Below the pieces are notes generated by a model. The model was not told the DNA's origin. It did no database searches and saw only the letters and a list, made by a program, of their open reading frames with translations. A DNA stretch of 35,764 bases, taken from NCBI GenBank assembly GCA_964512075.1, contig CAZEID010000020.1:1-35764 (forward strand). The letters run 5' to 3'. A program made the translations under genes and the position numbers. This document shows, piece after piece, positions 23,011 through 29,673 of this stretch. The first letter of the stretch is position 1. The number at the start of each line of letters is the position of its first letter. The DNA is from CAZEID01 sp964512075 (lineage in GTDB: Bacteria; Patescibacteriota; WWE3; 9FT-COMBO-53-11).

Positions 23011-23259
23011 GTGGCCAAGAGAAAGTGGGTGCCGGCGATTGAACGAACCTTCGCAACGGCGTTTGTGGCAGCGATGGGAGGAATCGTTTTGGGAGTGGCC
23101 GGGGGAAATCTATTGCCGGTCTTCCCGGAGGTTTCCTCCGCCGTCTGGATCCTGGCCGGGTTCTTCGGCTTGATCGTTACCCTCGCTGCGATCGTCAGTG
23201 CGATCTGCTACGACGATGAAGTGACGAAGTTGGTGGAGTTAATTTATCGAAGAGGTTGA
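23011..23259 (+). CDS. small two-helix membrane protein, unknown function
   Basis: An 82-residue protein starting at GTG 23011, preceded by the Shine-Dalgarno GAAGGAG at a normal distance. A basic N-terminus (MAKRKWVPAIERT) is followed by two hydrophobic segments at about 13-35 and 44-65, joined by a short Pro-containing loop. The C-terminal tail (CYDDEVTKLVELIYRRG) is charged. I do not recognise a family. It is an independent transcription unit, with its own promoter upstream and a strong terminator downstream. Confidence 0.75.
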   Translation: MAKRKWVPAIERTFATAFVAAMGGIVLGVAGGNLLPVFPEVSSAVWILAGFFGLIVTLAAIVSAICYDDEVTKLVELIYRRG

Positions 23260-23301
23260 GGATAAGCTCTCACCAAGCCTGCGAGGATAACTTTCGCTCT
23301 C

Positions 23302-23330
23302 GGAGTCCGTCTCCCCACGGACTCCTTTTT
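23302..23330 (+). terminator. intrinsic terminator after the small membrane protein gene
   Basis: GGAGTCCGT (23302-23310) and ACGGACTCC (23317-23325) form a perfect 9-bp stem with a 6-nt loop, followed by TTTTT. This is a textbook Rho-independent terminator on the plus strand. Confidence 0.93.
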
Positions 23331-23364
23331 GTTACATTAAGGCCAGCGAGGGGGTGAGGAATCC

Positions 23365-23814
23365 ATGCCCAAGAAACTTTTGCTTTTGGTCGGGGCCGTT
23401 CTTATTTTGGGTCTGGCTTGGGGCGGTTGGACGTACATCCGGAACCGCGGCCAAAATGGTGAGGGCACTGCCATTCCCGGGGGGGAGGAATCCACGGTAG
23501 GATCCCCGGAGTGTCCGATCGGGGGCTACTGGAGCGCGGGCGGAATCGAGTACCGTATTACAGGTTACGAAAGTCACACCTTGGGGGGGAGTTCCCGACG
23601 GCTTTGTTGTGGGACTTGGGAGGACACCGGTGAAGATCAGAAGATGAAGTACTGCTATGATGTCAACGCCGGGGATTATCACATCGCGTGGGTCGCAAAT
23701 ACGGAGACCGGAGGAAAGTACGCCAAATCAATGGAAAGCTACCAGCAGGGGGAGCAAACCTGCTTTCGGCTTTTTGATGCCCAAGAGAGGCCGGTGGCTG
23801 AAAGCTGCCAGTAA
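23365..23814 (+). CDS. small membrane-anchored or secreted cysteine-rich protein
   Basis: A 149-residue protein with an N-terminal membrane segment (KKLLLLVGAVLILGLAWGGW) directly after a short basic start. It may be an uncleaved anchor or a signal peptide, and there is no lipobox. A Gly/Glu-rich linker follows. The domain of about 100 residues contains six cysteines (PEC, CC, YC, TC and the penultimate residue), which suggests up to three disulfides and an extracytoplasmic location. I do not recognise a family. The ATG has a Shine-Dalgarno-like GGTGAGG a few bases upstream and follows a terminator, so it starts its own unit. Confidence 0.7.
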   Translation: MPKKLLLLVGAVLILGLAWGGWTYIRNRGQNGEGTAIPGGEESTVGSPECPIGGYWSAGGIEYRITGYESHTLGGSSRRLCCGTWEDTGEDQKMKYCYDVNAGDYHIAWVANTETGGKYAKSMESYQQGEQTCFRLFDAQERPVAESCQ

Positions 23815-23823
23815 TTTATCTCC

Positions 23824-23966
23824 TTACCGATCGTAGCTGATCTTTATCCCAAACATTGGAATCGGGCAGAAGTAGCCGCCTTGTTTTTGGTGTCGATGTA
23901 GACGCTGATCCAAAAGTCGTACCGGCAGAAGAACGTTCGGCTCTGACCGTAGACCGATCTTAGCGA
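23824..23966 (-). pseudogene. possible decayed coding fragment (C-terminus of a lost gene)
   Basis: The 171-nt gap between two plus-strand genes holds a protein-like reading on the minus strand. A frame open from 23966 gives FCRYDFWISVYIDTKNK. A shift of one base near 23880 continues it as GYFCPIPMFGIKISYDR and then TAA at 23824-23826. No start codon is available, because an in-frame stop lies at 23967-23969. The composition (aromatic, Cys, Gly, alternating strand-like pattern) looks like a protein end, but no family is recognised and chance cannot be excluded. Confidence 0.3.
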
Positions 23967-23985
23967 TTAGCTAGAATCTAAGGAG

Positions 23986-24747
23986 ATGAAAAGTCTATCC
24001 AGGAAACTGCGCTATTTTGGGGGGTTGGTTTTATTGCTCAAGAACTGGCCGCAGGTTCTCGGCCATTTTCTCACCAAGTCTAATAAAGGTGGTTACTTTC
24101 GTTTTCGGAACGGGTTGGTGATGAGGTATGCCCAGTGGGTGGAGGTGGAAGAAGTGCTCGGTACTTTTGTTCGCCGCGACTATGGGACCGTATCGGCGGG
24201 TGCAACGGTGGTAGATGTTGGAGCGAGCTTAGGTTCTTTTTCTCTCTTCGCTGCCCGGCAAGGGGCCCGGGTGTTAGCGTTCGAGCCCGCACCGGAATCC
24301 TTTGCGCTTCTGACCAAGAACATTAAGCTCAACCGGTTGAAGAACCGGATTAATTCCTTCCGCTTGGGGGTGGCCGGTCGGCCCGGGAAGCGACCCCTCT
24401 TTCTTACTCCGTTCTCACCCCTGAGTTCTTTTTTCGGTCGGGGAACGAAGGCGATGGTAGACTGTACCACGCTCGAGGAGGTTTTTCGGGCCCATCGGCT
24501 GAAGTCTTTGGACCTTTTGAAGCTCGATTGTGAGGGGGCTGAGTATGAAATTCTTTACCAAACGCCGCCGGAAATTCTCAAAAAGATCAAGGAAATTCGA
24601 CTTGAGTATCATGTGCTTCCAGGGAGGCGGACCAACCCGGAAGGCCTGACGGAGTTCCTCGTGCGTCGCGGTTTTGCGCTAGTCTACCAGCGCCGGGACG
24701 CTTCGAGTTCCGGGATACTTCATTTTCGGCGCTTGCAATCCGAGTAA
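23986..24747 (+). CDS. FkbM-family methyltransferase
   Basis: A 253-residue SAM-dependent methyltransferase of the FkbM type. The SAM-binding motif I is VVDVGASLGSFSLFAARQGA, followed by VLAFEPAPESFALLTKNIKL. The FkbM signature LDLLKLDCEGAEYEIL lies near residue 180, with the IRLEYHVLPG strand after it. Such enzymes often O-methylate sugars in surface glycans, which fits the envelope genes further right, but the substrate is not known. TAGAAT lies 8 nt before the ATG. AAGGAG directly abuts the ATG, too close to work as a normal Shine-Dalgarno. Confidence 0.88.
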   Translation: MKSLSRKLRYFGGLVLLLKNWPQVLGHFLTKSNKGGYFRFRNGLVMRYAQWVEVEEVLGTFVRRDYGTVSAGATVVDVGASLGSFSLFAARQGARVLAFEPAPESFALLTKNIKLNRLKNRINSFRLGVAGRPGKRPLFLTPFSPLSSFFGRGTKAMVDCTTLEEVFRAHRLKSLDLLKLDCEGAEYEILYQTPPEILKKIKEIRLEYHVLPGRRTNPEGLTEFLVRRGFALVYQRRDASSSGILHFRRLQSE

Positions 24748-24790
24748 TTTTTCTGGTACGTTAAATTTGCTGCCCCAAAGTCCTTCTGAA

Positions 24791-24882
24791 GTCCGCCGCC
24801 CTCTTGGGCGGACGGAGGAGGATACCTGCCGATGAAGTTCCTGCCTAGGAAATCGCCGAAAGGCGACAGGTCCGTCAGGACC
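24791..24882 (+). promoter_or_regulatory. three consecutive hairpins around the start of the muramidase-like gene
   Basis: Three perfect stems follow one another. GTCCGCC/GGCGGAC (24791-24813) abuts the ribosome binding site GGAGGAGG. TCGCC-GAAA-GGCGA (24853-24866) has a GNRA tetraloop. GGTCC-GTCA-GGACC is at 24869-24882. The last two lie inside the first codons of the gene. They could form a structured 5' region that affects translation. No known riboswitch consensus is recognised. Confidence 0.4.
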
Positions 24883-25500
24883 GCAGCGGTTCTTATAGCT
24901 TTGCCACTTCTCTTCTTTGCGAGTAGCTCGCTAGGGCTGCTTTTCTCCACTTCGTCACTGTTAGTTACCTCCTCGGCGGAAGAAACCATCCGCCCTACTA
25001 CCACTGGCCCGACGATTTTTGGGAGTATTCCGCCGGCGGGGATTGTACTGGGAGAGAGTGCTGTCCCCGCCGAGGCGCGCTTGGCGATCCTGCGTAGTTT
25101 TTTGGCTTCTTACCACTCCCCCCTGGTTCCCTACGCGGAGCTGATCTTGGAAACTTCGGAAAGGTACGGGTTAGATTGGCGCCTTTTAACCGCCATTGCG
25201 GGGAACGAGTCGCTCTTTGGGCGGGTGATGCCGGTGAACCCCCTGACGGGAGGGAACTGCTACAACGCCTGGGGGTGGGGGATTCACTCCCGCGGAACCC
25301 TTTGCTTCTCCTCTTGGGAAGAAGGGATCGAAACCGTGGCCCGGGGCCTAAAGAAGGATTATCTCGACCAGGGGTTGAGGACGGTAGAGCAGATTATGCT
25401 TAAGTATGCTCCCGTATCGGTGGCGAACGGTAGCGGTTGGGATAATTCGATCAACTTCTTCATGGAGCGCCTCGAGCGCGCTCAAAACTACCGGCAGTAA
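24832..25500 (+). CDS. secreted lysozyme/glucosaminidase-like peptidoglycan hydrolase
   Basis: A 222-residue exported protein. A basic N-terminus (MKFLPRKSPKGDRSVRT) precedes a long hydrophobic signal or anchor at 18-45. The C-terminal 130 residues resemble the lysozyme-like/glucosaminidase fold. A helix LETSERYGLDWRLLTAIAGN leads to the putative catalytic Glu in GNESLFG. CYNAWGWGIH then leads to FSSWEEGIETVARGLKKDYL, a pattern shared by muralytic enzymes. Two cysteines (in GGNCYNAW and GTLCFSS) could form a disulfide. It probably cleaves or remodels the cell wall outside the membrane. The ATG has a strong Shine-Dalgarno GGAGGAGG. Confidence 0.78.
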   Translation: MKFLPRKSPKGDRSVRTAAVLIALPLLFFASSSLGLLFSTSSLLVTSSAEETIRPTTTGPTIFGSIPPAGIVLGESAVPAEARLAILRSFLASYHSPLVPYAELILETSERYGLDWRLLTAIAGNESLFGRVMPVNPLTGGNCYNAWGWGIHSRGTLCFSSWEEGIETVARGLKKDYLDQGLRTVEQIMLKYAPVSVANGSGWDNSINFFMERLERAQNYRQ

Positions 25501-25509
25501 ATTTAGCCA

Positions 25510-25540
25510 ACAAAAACCCCGGCACGGTTGTACCAGGGTT
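25510..25540 (-). terminator. terminator of the minus-strand unit ending with the tRNA-Cys-like gene
   Basis: On the minus strand AACCCTGG (25540-25533) and CCGGGGTT (25522-25515) pair around a 10-nt loop with one G-U wobble, followed by a T run. On the plus strand the same repeat has a C-A mismatch and no T run, so it mainly serves minus-strand transcripts. Confidence 0.75.
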
Positions 25541-25587
25541 AGGAAGTTGTGAGGTCTTTTCCCGTTCTCCGGCGGTGAGGATATAAT

Positions 25588-25619
25588 CTTCGGGGAAGCC
25601 GAAGCTGCAAGCTCTTCGG
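25588..25619. repeat. CTTCGG / CCGAAG / CTTCGG alternating inverted repeats
   Basis: Three 6-mers stand at 25588-25593, 25599-25604 and 25614-25619. The central one can pair with either neighbour, so two hairpins are mutually exclusive. They lie between the tRNA-Cys-like gene and its terminator in a 117-nt stretch with no ORF. A perfect TATAAT (25582-25587, plus strand) abuts the first repeat, but no gene follows it. Confidence 0.4.
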
Positions 25620-25657
25620 TTAAACCTCCCACTGTCGCTCTCTTCTCTTTCTTTAGG

Positions 25658-25729
25658 AGGCGCGAGGAGGATTCGAACCTCCGTGCGGCGGGTTGCACCC
25701 CGCCGGCCTCTCCCCTCGGCCACCGCGCC
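25658..25729 (-). tRNA. tRNA-Cys-like gene with abnormal anticodon arm and no CCA
   Basis: On the minus strand the acceptor GGCGCGG pairs with TCGCGCC. A D-arm GCC/GGC follows, and the T-arm is canonical (GGAGG-TTCGAAT-CCTCC) with discriminator U73. The overall plan matches bacterial tRNA-Cys and the gene at 28167-28240. The anticodon arm is odd. GGCGG/CCGCC encloses an 8-nt loop GGTGCAAC, or alternatively a 6-bp stem encloses the 6-nt loop GTGCAA. GCA is present, but the U33 position is not standard. Where CCA would be encoded the DNA reads CCT. It lies 9 nt behind the stop of the 253-residue gene. It may be a variant tRNA-Cys or a degenerate copy. Confidence 0.6.
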
Positions 25730-25738
25730 ACCCTAATT

Positions 25739-26500
25739 TTACCCAAAAGGGTTTTTGCCTAGGTGTTCTTGAGCGCGTCGAATCATTCTCGCAGCTTTTC
25801 TGAACTCGTTTTGCCGAATCCACTTTTGGGCGCAGCGAATCGCGCGCTGGGCCTTTTTGCGAGCAGGGACGTAGGGTCGTTCTACCCAAGTGTCTAGGTT
25901 GGCGACCAGGCCTTCCAGGTAGCGGAGCATGCCCGCGGTCTTTTGGGGGTCGGGGGTTTGAAGCGGCTTCTCCAGATCGAAAAGTCGCTCTGGATGCTCA
26001 AGTGCCTCCAGGACATTTCGGAGGCAGATTTCGCGAGTGCGTTTGAGGTCAGCCCGGCGAGTTCGCTGGAGAGCCGCCGCCGCCTGAGCCCGGCCGACGA
26101 TGTGGGGCCGAATCCCGCTTTCGAAGAAGACCGTGTGTTCGCGGTCCCAAAGAATGTGTTCCTGCTGTCTTCGCAGGTGATCAAGATCTTCCACCTGTTG
26201 GTAGATTAGTAGCAGGTCCATCCCGCGGTGGCGGATTAGCCCGTGCTCGCCCTGATCCGCTTTGTTAAGCCGGCCCAGTTTCTCTAGATCGTTAGCGGGT
26301 GCGGGGATCCAACGCGGAACCAGAAAAATTCCTTGGGACAAAGTGGTGCGATGCCGGGGCGTCAACCGGACTCGCACGGCTTCCTTTACGATTAGGATTG
26401 GGGTGTCGCCCAATTGGTCTGCTTTGAGAATCCCATGCTTCAACCAGCGGGAAACTTGATAACCCCGTAAAGACGGGTGGCGCCGGTTGCGCTTGGCCAT
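25739..26500 (-). CDS. unrecognised 253-residue basic protein
   Basis: I do not recognise a family. The N-terminus (MAKRNRRHPSLRGYQVSRWL) and the C-terminus are basic, and there are no membrane segments or signal peptide. The middle (about 95-160) is helical with many Gln and Arg. The C-terminal 60 residues (WVERPYVPARKKAQRAIRCA and EFRKAARMIRRAQEHLGKNP) form amphipathic basic helices that could bind RNA or DNA. The ATG at 26500 has a strong Shine-Dalgarno (GGGAGGAGAG). It lies between rarA and the tRNA-Cys-like gene on one strand, so it is probably part of that transcript. A nucleic-acid role is only inference from charge. Confidence 0.7.
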   Translation of the reverse strand: MAKRNRRHPSLRGYQVSRWLKHGILKADQLGDTPILIVKEAVRVRLTPRHRTTLSQGIFLVPRWIPAPANDLEKLGRLNKADQGEHGLIRHRGMDLLLIYQQVEDLDHLRRQQEHILWDREHTVFFESGIRPHIVGRAQAAAALQRTRRADLKRTREICLRNVLEALEHPERLFDLEKPLQTPDPQKTAGMLRYLEGLVANLDTWVERPYVPARKKAQRAIRCAQKWIRQNEFRKAARMIRRAQEHLGKNPFG

Positions 26501-26571
26501 CTCTCCTCCCTTGTTCAGTTGGTGCTTTTATTATGGAGTGCCCGAAGCGAAAATCAAGAGGTAGAGGATTT

Positions 26572-27726
26572 TTATTTTCTGGGAAAGTATTTCCGATTCC
26601 TTAGCTTTTCCGGCAGGAGGCTATCTCGAGGGTATTTCTCGTACCCTTTTCCATAACCAAGTTCTTTCATCAGCTTGGTCGGGGCATTCCTAATGCTTAG
26701 GGGAATGGGGAGGTTGCCAAATTTCTTGACATCGCTTAGTGCACTCATATAAGCGTCATAGGCGGAGCGATCTTTCTTCGCTAGGGCGAGGTAGACGGTG
26801 CCGTGGGCGAGGTTTTCCTGGCACTCCGGGTAACCGATGGTCTCGCAGGCGCGGAAGACTTCGTTGGCGACTACCAGCGCCGTGGGTTGAGCCATCCCAA
26901 TATCTTCGGAGGCGAAAATTACCATTCGGCGGGCGATAAAGAGTGGATCCTCACCGGCATTAACCATTCGGGCGAGGTAATAGAGAGCCGCGTCCACGTC
27001 GCTAGCCCGGAGCGATTTAATAAAGGCACTAATGGTGTTGTAATGCTCCTCTCCGAGTTGGTCATAGCGAAGAAATTTACTCTGGAGCGCGCTCTTCAAG
27101 TTGGCAAGCGTAGTTTTTCGGTAGAGCCGGGCGGTCGCCTCGAGCAGGTTGAGGGCCTGCCGGGCGTCGCCATTGGCGAATTCGATCAGAAAATTCTCAG
27201 CGTCTTGGGCCAACCGGGAGATTTTTAGTTTCTGTTGACCCCCGCGGATTATTTCGCGCAGCTCTTTTTTTTCTAGCGGTTCCAGGACGAAGACCTGGCA
27301 GCGGGAGAGGAGGGGTGAGATGACTTCAAAACTAGGGTTTTCGGTAGTGGCACCGATAAGTGTGATTGTACCCTTCTCGACGTAGGGGAGGAGGTAATCT
27401 TGTTGAGCTTTGTTGAAACGGTGGATCTCGTCGAGGAAAAGGATTGTCCTTTCTTTTAATCTCCGAGCGGTTTGAACGATCTTTTTAATATCTTCTTTTC
27501 CCGCTGAAACTGCGGAAAGGGCGAAGAACTGTCCCCCAACCTCATTGGCGATTACTTGAGCCAGGGTAGTCTTGCCGCACCCGGGTGGTCCCCAGAAAAT
27601 CATAGAGGACACCTGCCGAGTCTTGATTGCTAAGTAGATCGGCTTACCCTTGCCGACTAGATGTTCTTGGCCGACAAATTCCTCCAGTTTCTGGGGTCGG
27701 AGCTGATCGGCCAGCGGCGAGCCCAT
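26572..27726 (-). CDS. rarA: Replication-associated recombination protein RarA (MgsA) AAA+ ATPase
   Basis: A 384-residue clamp-loader-like AAA+ ATPase. It begins with PLADQLRPQKLEEFVGQEHL, then Walker A GPPGCGKT (46-53), Walker B TILFLDEIHRFNKAQQD (D99/E100), and the sensor 1 stretch TITLIGATTENPSFEVISPL. The C-terminal tetramerisation domain has DVDAALYYLARMVNAGEDP and RRMVIFASEDIGMA, typical of RarA/WRNIP1. It acts at stalled replication forks. The length is slightly under the usual 420-450. It starts 4 nt after the hsp20 stop, so the two are cotranscribed. Confidence 0.95.
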   Translation of the reverse strand: MGSPLADQLRPQKLEEFVGQEHLVGKGKPIYLAIKTRQVSSMIFWGPPGCGKTTLAQVIANEVGGQFFALSAVSAGKEDIKKIVQTARRLKERTILFLDEIHRFNKAQQDYLLPYVEKGTITLIGATTENPSFEVISPLLSRCQVFVLEPLEKKELREIIRGGQQKLKISRLAQDAENFLIEFANGDARQALNLLEATARLYRKTTLANLKSALQSKFLRYDQLGEEHYNTISAFIKSLRASDVDAALYYLARMVNAGEDPLFIARRMVIFASEDIGMAQPTALVVANEVFRACETIGYPECQENLAHGTVYLALAKKDRSAYDAYMSALSDVKKFGNLPIPLSIRNAPTKLMKELGYGKGYEKYPRDSLLPEKLRNRKYFPRK

Positions 27727-27730
27727 TCGT

Positions 27731-28144
27731 TTATTCTCCCTCGACGGGGACTGTAGACTTGCGTCCTCCCGCTCCCGCCTTTAGGGGAACTCGAATTTTC
27801 AGGACCCCATCCTCTAGCTTGGCGCGGGCCTGGCGCTCCTCTACCTCCTTCGGGAGGGTGGTAGAGTAGTGGAACTCGGAGAGGCGCTGAGCGCGATAGA
27901 CGGCAGTCTTCTCCTTCTTTTCTTCCTCGCTTTCTCGGTGGACGGCATCCACCTTGAGAACTCCCTCGGAGACCTCGACGGTAATTTCATCTTTCTTTAC
28001 CCCGGGAACGGGGGCTTCCACCACAATCTCGCCCTTAGTTTCGTAGATGTTGAGACCCGCCGAGGCAACTCGAGGAAGGTCCTCCTCTGGCCCGTAGCCA
28101 AAGAAGCGGAAGATGGATGGAAAATCAAAATCGTAGTAAGCCAT
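27731..28144 (-). CDS. Hsp20/alpha-crystallin family small heat shock protein
   Basis: A 137-residue small heat shock protein. The alpha-crystallin domain spans about 29-125. It runs from LNIYETKGEIVVEAPVPGVK, through ITVEVSEGVLKVDAVH and SEFHYSTTLPKEVE, to the GVLKIRVPLKAG motif that closes the domain. The protein is an ATP-independent holdase. The start has a strong Shine-Dalgarno (AAAGGAGGTG). It lies 22 nt downstream of tRNA-Cys on the same strand and 4 nt before rarA. A shared transcript from the tRNA promoter is likely. Confidence 0.95.
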   Translation of the reverse strand: MAYYDFDFPSIFRFFGYGPEEDLPRVASAGLNIYETKGEIVVEAPVPGVKKDEITVEVSEGVLKVDAVHRESEEEKKEKTAVYRAQRLSEFHYSTTLPKEVEERQARAKLEDGVLKIRVPLKAGAGGRKSTVPVEGE

Positions 28145-28166
28145 AATTCACCTCCTTTCCTTATTC

Positions 28167-28240
28167 TGGAGGTGCGAGCCGGATTCGAACCGGCGTGAGA
28201 CGCTCTGCAGGCGCCTGCCTAACCACTCGGCCATCGCACC
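28167..28240 (-). tRNA. tRNA-Cys (GCA)
   Basis: On the minus strand a complete 74-nt cloverleaf is visible. Acceptor GGTGCGA pairs with TCGCACC. The D-arm is GCC/GGC. The anticodon stem GGCGC/GCGTC encloses loop CTGCAGA with anticodon GCA, and the T-arm is GCCGG-TTCGAAT-CCGGC. Discriminator U73, a cysteine identity element, is followed by an encoded CCA. Base 37 is G. It is the only clearly normal tRNA in the window and precedes hsp20. Confidence 0.93.
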
Positions 28241-28256
28241 TCGCATTTCCTCGTAT

Positions 28257-28265
28257 ATTTTAACA
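28257..28265 (-). promoter_or_regulatory. promoter -10 (TGTTAAAAT) of tRNA-Cys
   Basis: On the minus strand an extended -10, TGT-TAAAAT, lies 16 nt before the mature tRNA-Cys 5' end. A weak -35, TTTAAC, stands 17 nt further upstream. It probably drives tRNA-Cys and the following hsp20-rarA genes. The same nine bases occur before rplY. Confidence 0.55.
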
Positions 28266-28298
28266 CTGGACTTCTCTCTGTTAAACTCTCCTTAGAGT

Positions 28299-29354
28299 AT
28301 GAAGAAGTTGCTACTGCTTTTGCTGGTGCTGGGGCTGATTGGGGCGGTTTACTTTGGGGGGGTGATTTCGAAGAAAGCGGCGCTTTCAGTTACTTCCGAT
28401 CCCTCCGGCCAAAAGGTTCTTCTCGACAACCAGGAAGTAGGGACTACCCCCTTCCTTTCCGATCAGCTGGAGGAGGGGAATCCGGTTCTAAGCTTTGGCA
28501 ACTTTACCCAAAAGATTCGCTTAACTTCGGGGGCGCTTTCGGTCGTGAATTGGGTTTTAGGTCCGGCCGAAACTTTTTCCGCTGGGGAAATAGTCTGGTT
28601 CTCGAATTCCTCCACCGGCAGCGAACTGCTAGTGATTACCAAGCCGGTGGCGGAAGTTTTCTTAGATGGTGAGTCGTTGGGGGAATCCCCGCTTTCTCGC
28701 TCCGTGGCGCCGGGGGAGTATGATTTGGAGATAAAAAAGGAGGGGTATTTCCCGCGGAAGCTAAGGATCTCTATCAGAGAAGGGTTCCGACTGAATGTTT
28801 CCGCCAATTTAGCGCTGGACCCGTTTCCCCCCTCGGCCAAGGCCTTAGCTTCTCCCAATCCCAATCTGGCGGTTTGGGACCTCTCGTTAGGTTCGGGGAC
28901 ATTATTAGCGGATCCTTCTCTGTGGGTAGCCGGAGCGGTTTTTTGGGCCTCTCGGAGGGAGAATCCGGAAGTCTACCATTTTTTCCTAACGACCGCGGGA
29001 AGCCTCTACGATGCCCAAGGTTCGGAAGTTTCGTTAAGTTCACTAAGTCGGAGTGAGGAGAAGAAAACTTTAGGGTACTTGGGGGACGGATCCGGTAATT
29101 TAACTGCCGCGGCGCGAACAACTCTTAATGCGTTAGCGGTGAAACTTTATCCCGTACCGCCCCAGGTCCAGGTTTTGGACACTGGAATCGGCTATCTTCG
29201 GGTCCGCTCCGGTCCGGGAAAGAGTTACAGCGAGATTGGCCGTGCCGAAGTTGGCAGTAAGTTTACCTATCTGGGCGAGCAGGGCGACTGGTTTAAGATT
29301 AATTTCAACGGTAAGGAGGGTTGGGTTTCCAAGGATTACTCAAAGAAGCTCTAA
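28299..29354 (+). CDS. PEGA-domain and SH3-domain surface protein
   Basis: A 351-residue exported protein. An N-terminal membrane segment (KKLLLLLLVLGLIGAVYFGG) acts as signal or anchor. Two PEGA-type repeats follow: the first in SVTSDPSGQKVLLDNQEVGT at about 30-90, the second in PVAEVFLDGESLGESPLSRS at about 113-170, with GYFPRKLRI closing it. The region 180-285 has no recognised domain. A bacterial SH3 domain occupies about 288-350 (GYLRVRSGPGKSYSEIGRAE, then WFKINFNGKEGWVSKDY). Both domain types are linked to cell-surface or peptidoglycan association. A 58-nt gap divides it from the divergent tRNA-Cys promoter. No Shine-Dalgarno is obvious. Confidence 0.85.
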   Translation: MKKLLLLLLVLGLIGAVYFGGVISKKAALSVTSDPSGQKVLLDNQEVGTTPFLSDQLEEGNPVLSFGNFTQKIRLTSGALSVVNWVLGPAETFSAGEIVWFSNSSTGSELLVITKPVAEVFLDGESLGESPLSRSVAPGEYDLEIKKEGYFPRKLRISIREGFRLNVSANLALDPFPPSAKALASPNPNLAVWDLSLGSGTLLADPSLWVAGAVFWASRRENPEVYHFFLTTAGSLYDAQGSEVSLSSLSRSEEKKTLGYLGDGSGNLTAAARTTLNALAVKLYPVPPQVQVLDTGIGYLRVRSGPGKSYSEIGRAEVGSKFTYLGEQGDWFKINFNGKEGWVSKDYSKKL

Positions 29355-29360
29355 AGAAAA

Positions 29361-29386
29361 GGCCGTCTCGACTAAAGACGGCCTCC
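29361..29386 (-). terminator. bidirectional-looking terminator between the SH3 protein gene and the small minus-strand gene
   Basis: GGCCGTCT (29361-29368) and AGACGGCC (29376-29383) form a perfect 8-bp stem with a 7-nt loop. On the minus strand it is followed by TTTTCTTT, so it is a strong terminator for the gene ending at 29391. On the plus strand the following TCCCCCTTT is weaker. Confidence 0.88.
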
Positions 29387-29390
29387 CCCT

Positions 29391-29609
29391 TTACCAAGGA
29401 AGGTGGGTTTGGACAATTCCCCGATTCCGCCAATAGAAGAACCGGTTGATGCGAGCCAGCAGTTTTCGGCGCCGGTAGGTCCGCTGGCGGTGCTGACGTT
29501 CTTGCAACATCCAGGCGGCGTATCCGTCGCCGGCAGTCCAGACCTTTTCTAACAGACCTTCATCCGAAAGTTCGGAGTAATTCTGGGCGAGCCAACCCGG
29601 AACTCCCAC
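29391..29609 (-). CDS. small basic protein, unknown function
   Basis: A 72-residue protein starting at GTG 29609, preceded by a strong Shine-Dalgarno (AAAGGAGGAG), and ending just before a strong terminator. These signals support a real gene. It begins GVPGWLAQNYSELSDEGLLE and has a run of Arg/Gln/Lys in the middle (QERQHRQRTYRRRK). The C-terminus is aromatic and basic (RINRFFYWRNRGI). It is soluble and very basic. No family is recognised. It stands alone, with UbiA-like synthase upstream in the same direction but separated by a 64-nt gap. Confidence 0.6.
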   Translation of the reverse strand: MGVPGWLAQNYSELSDEGLLEKVWTAGDGYAAWMLQERQHRQRTYRRRKLLARINRFFYWRNRGIVQTHLPW

Positions 29610-29673
29610 AACTCTCCTCCTTTAGGTAGGTTTGGTGTCAGCATTCTAGCGCTCGGGTGGATTGCTGTCAATT

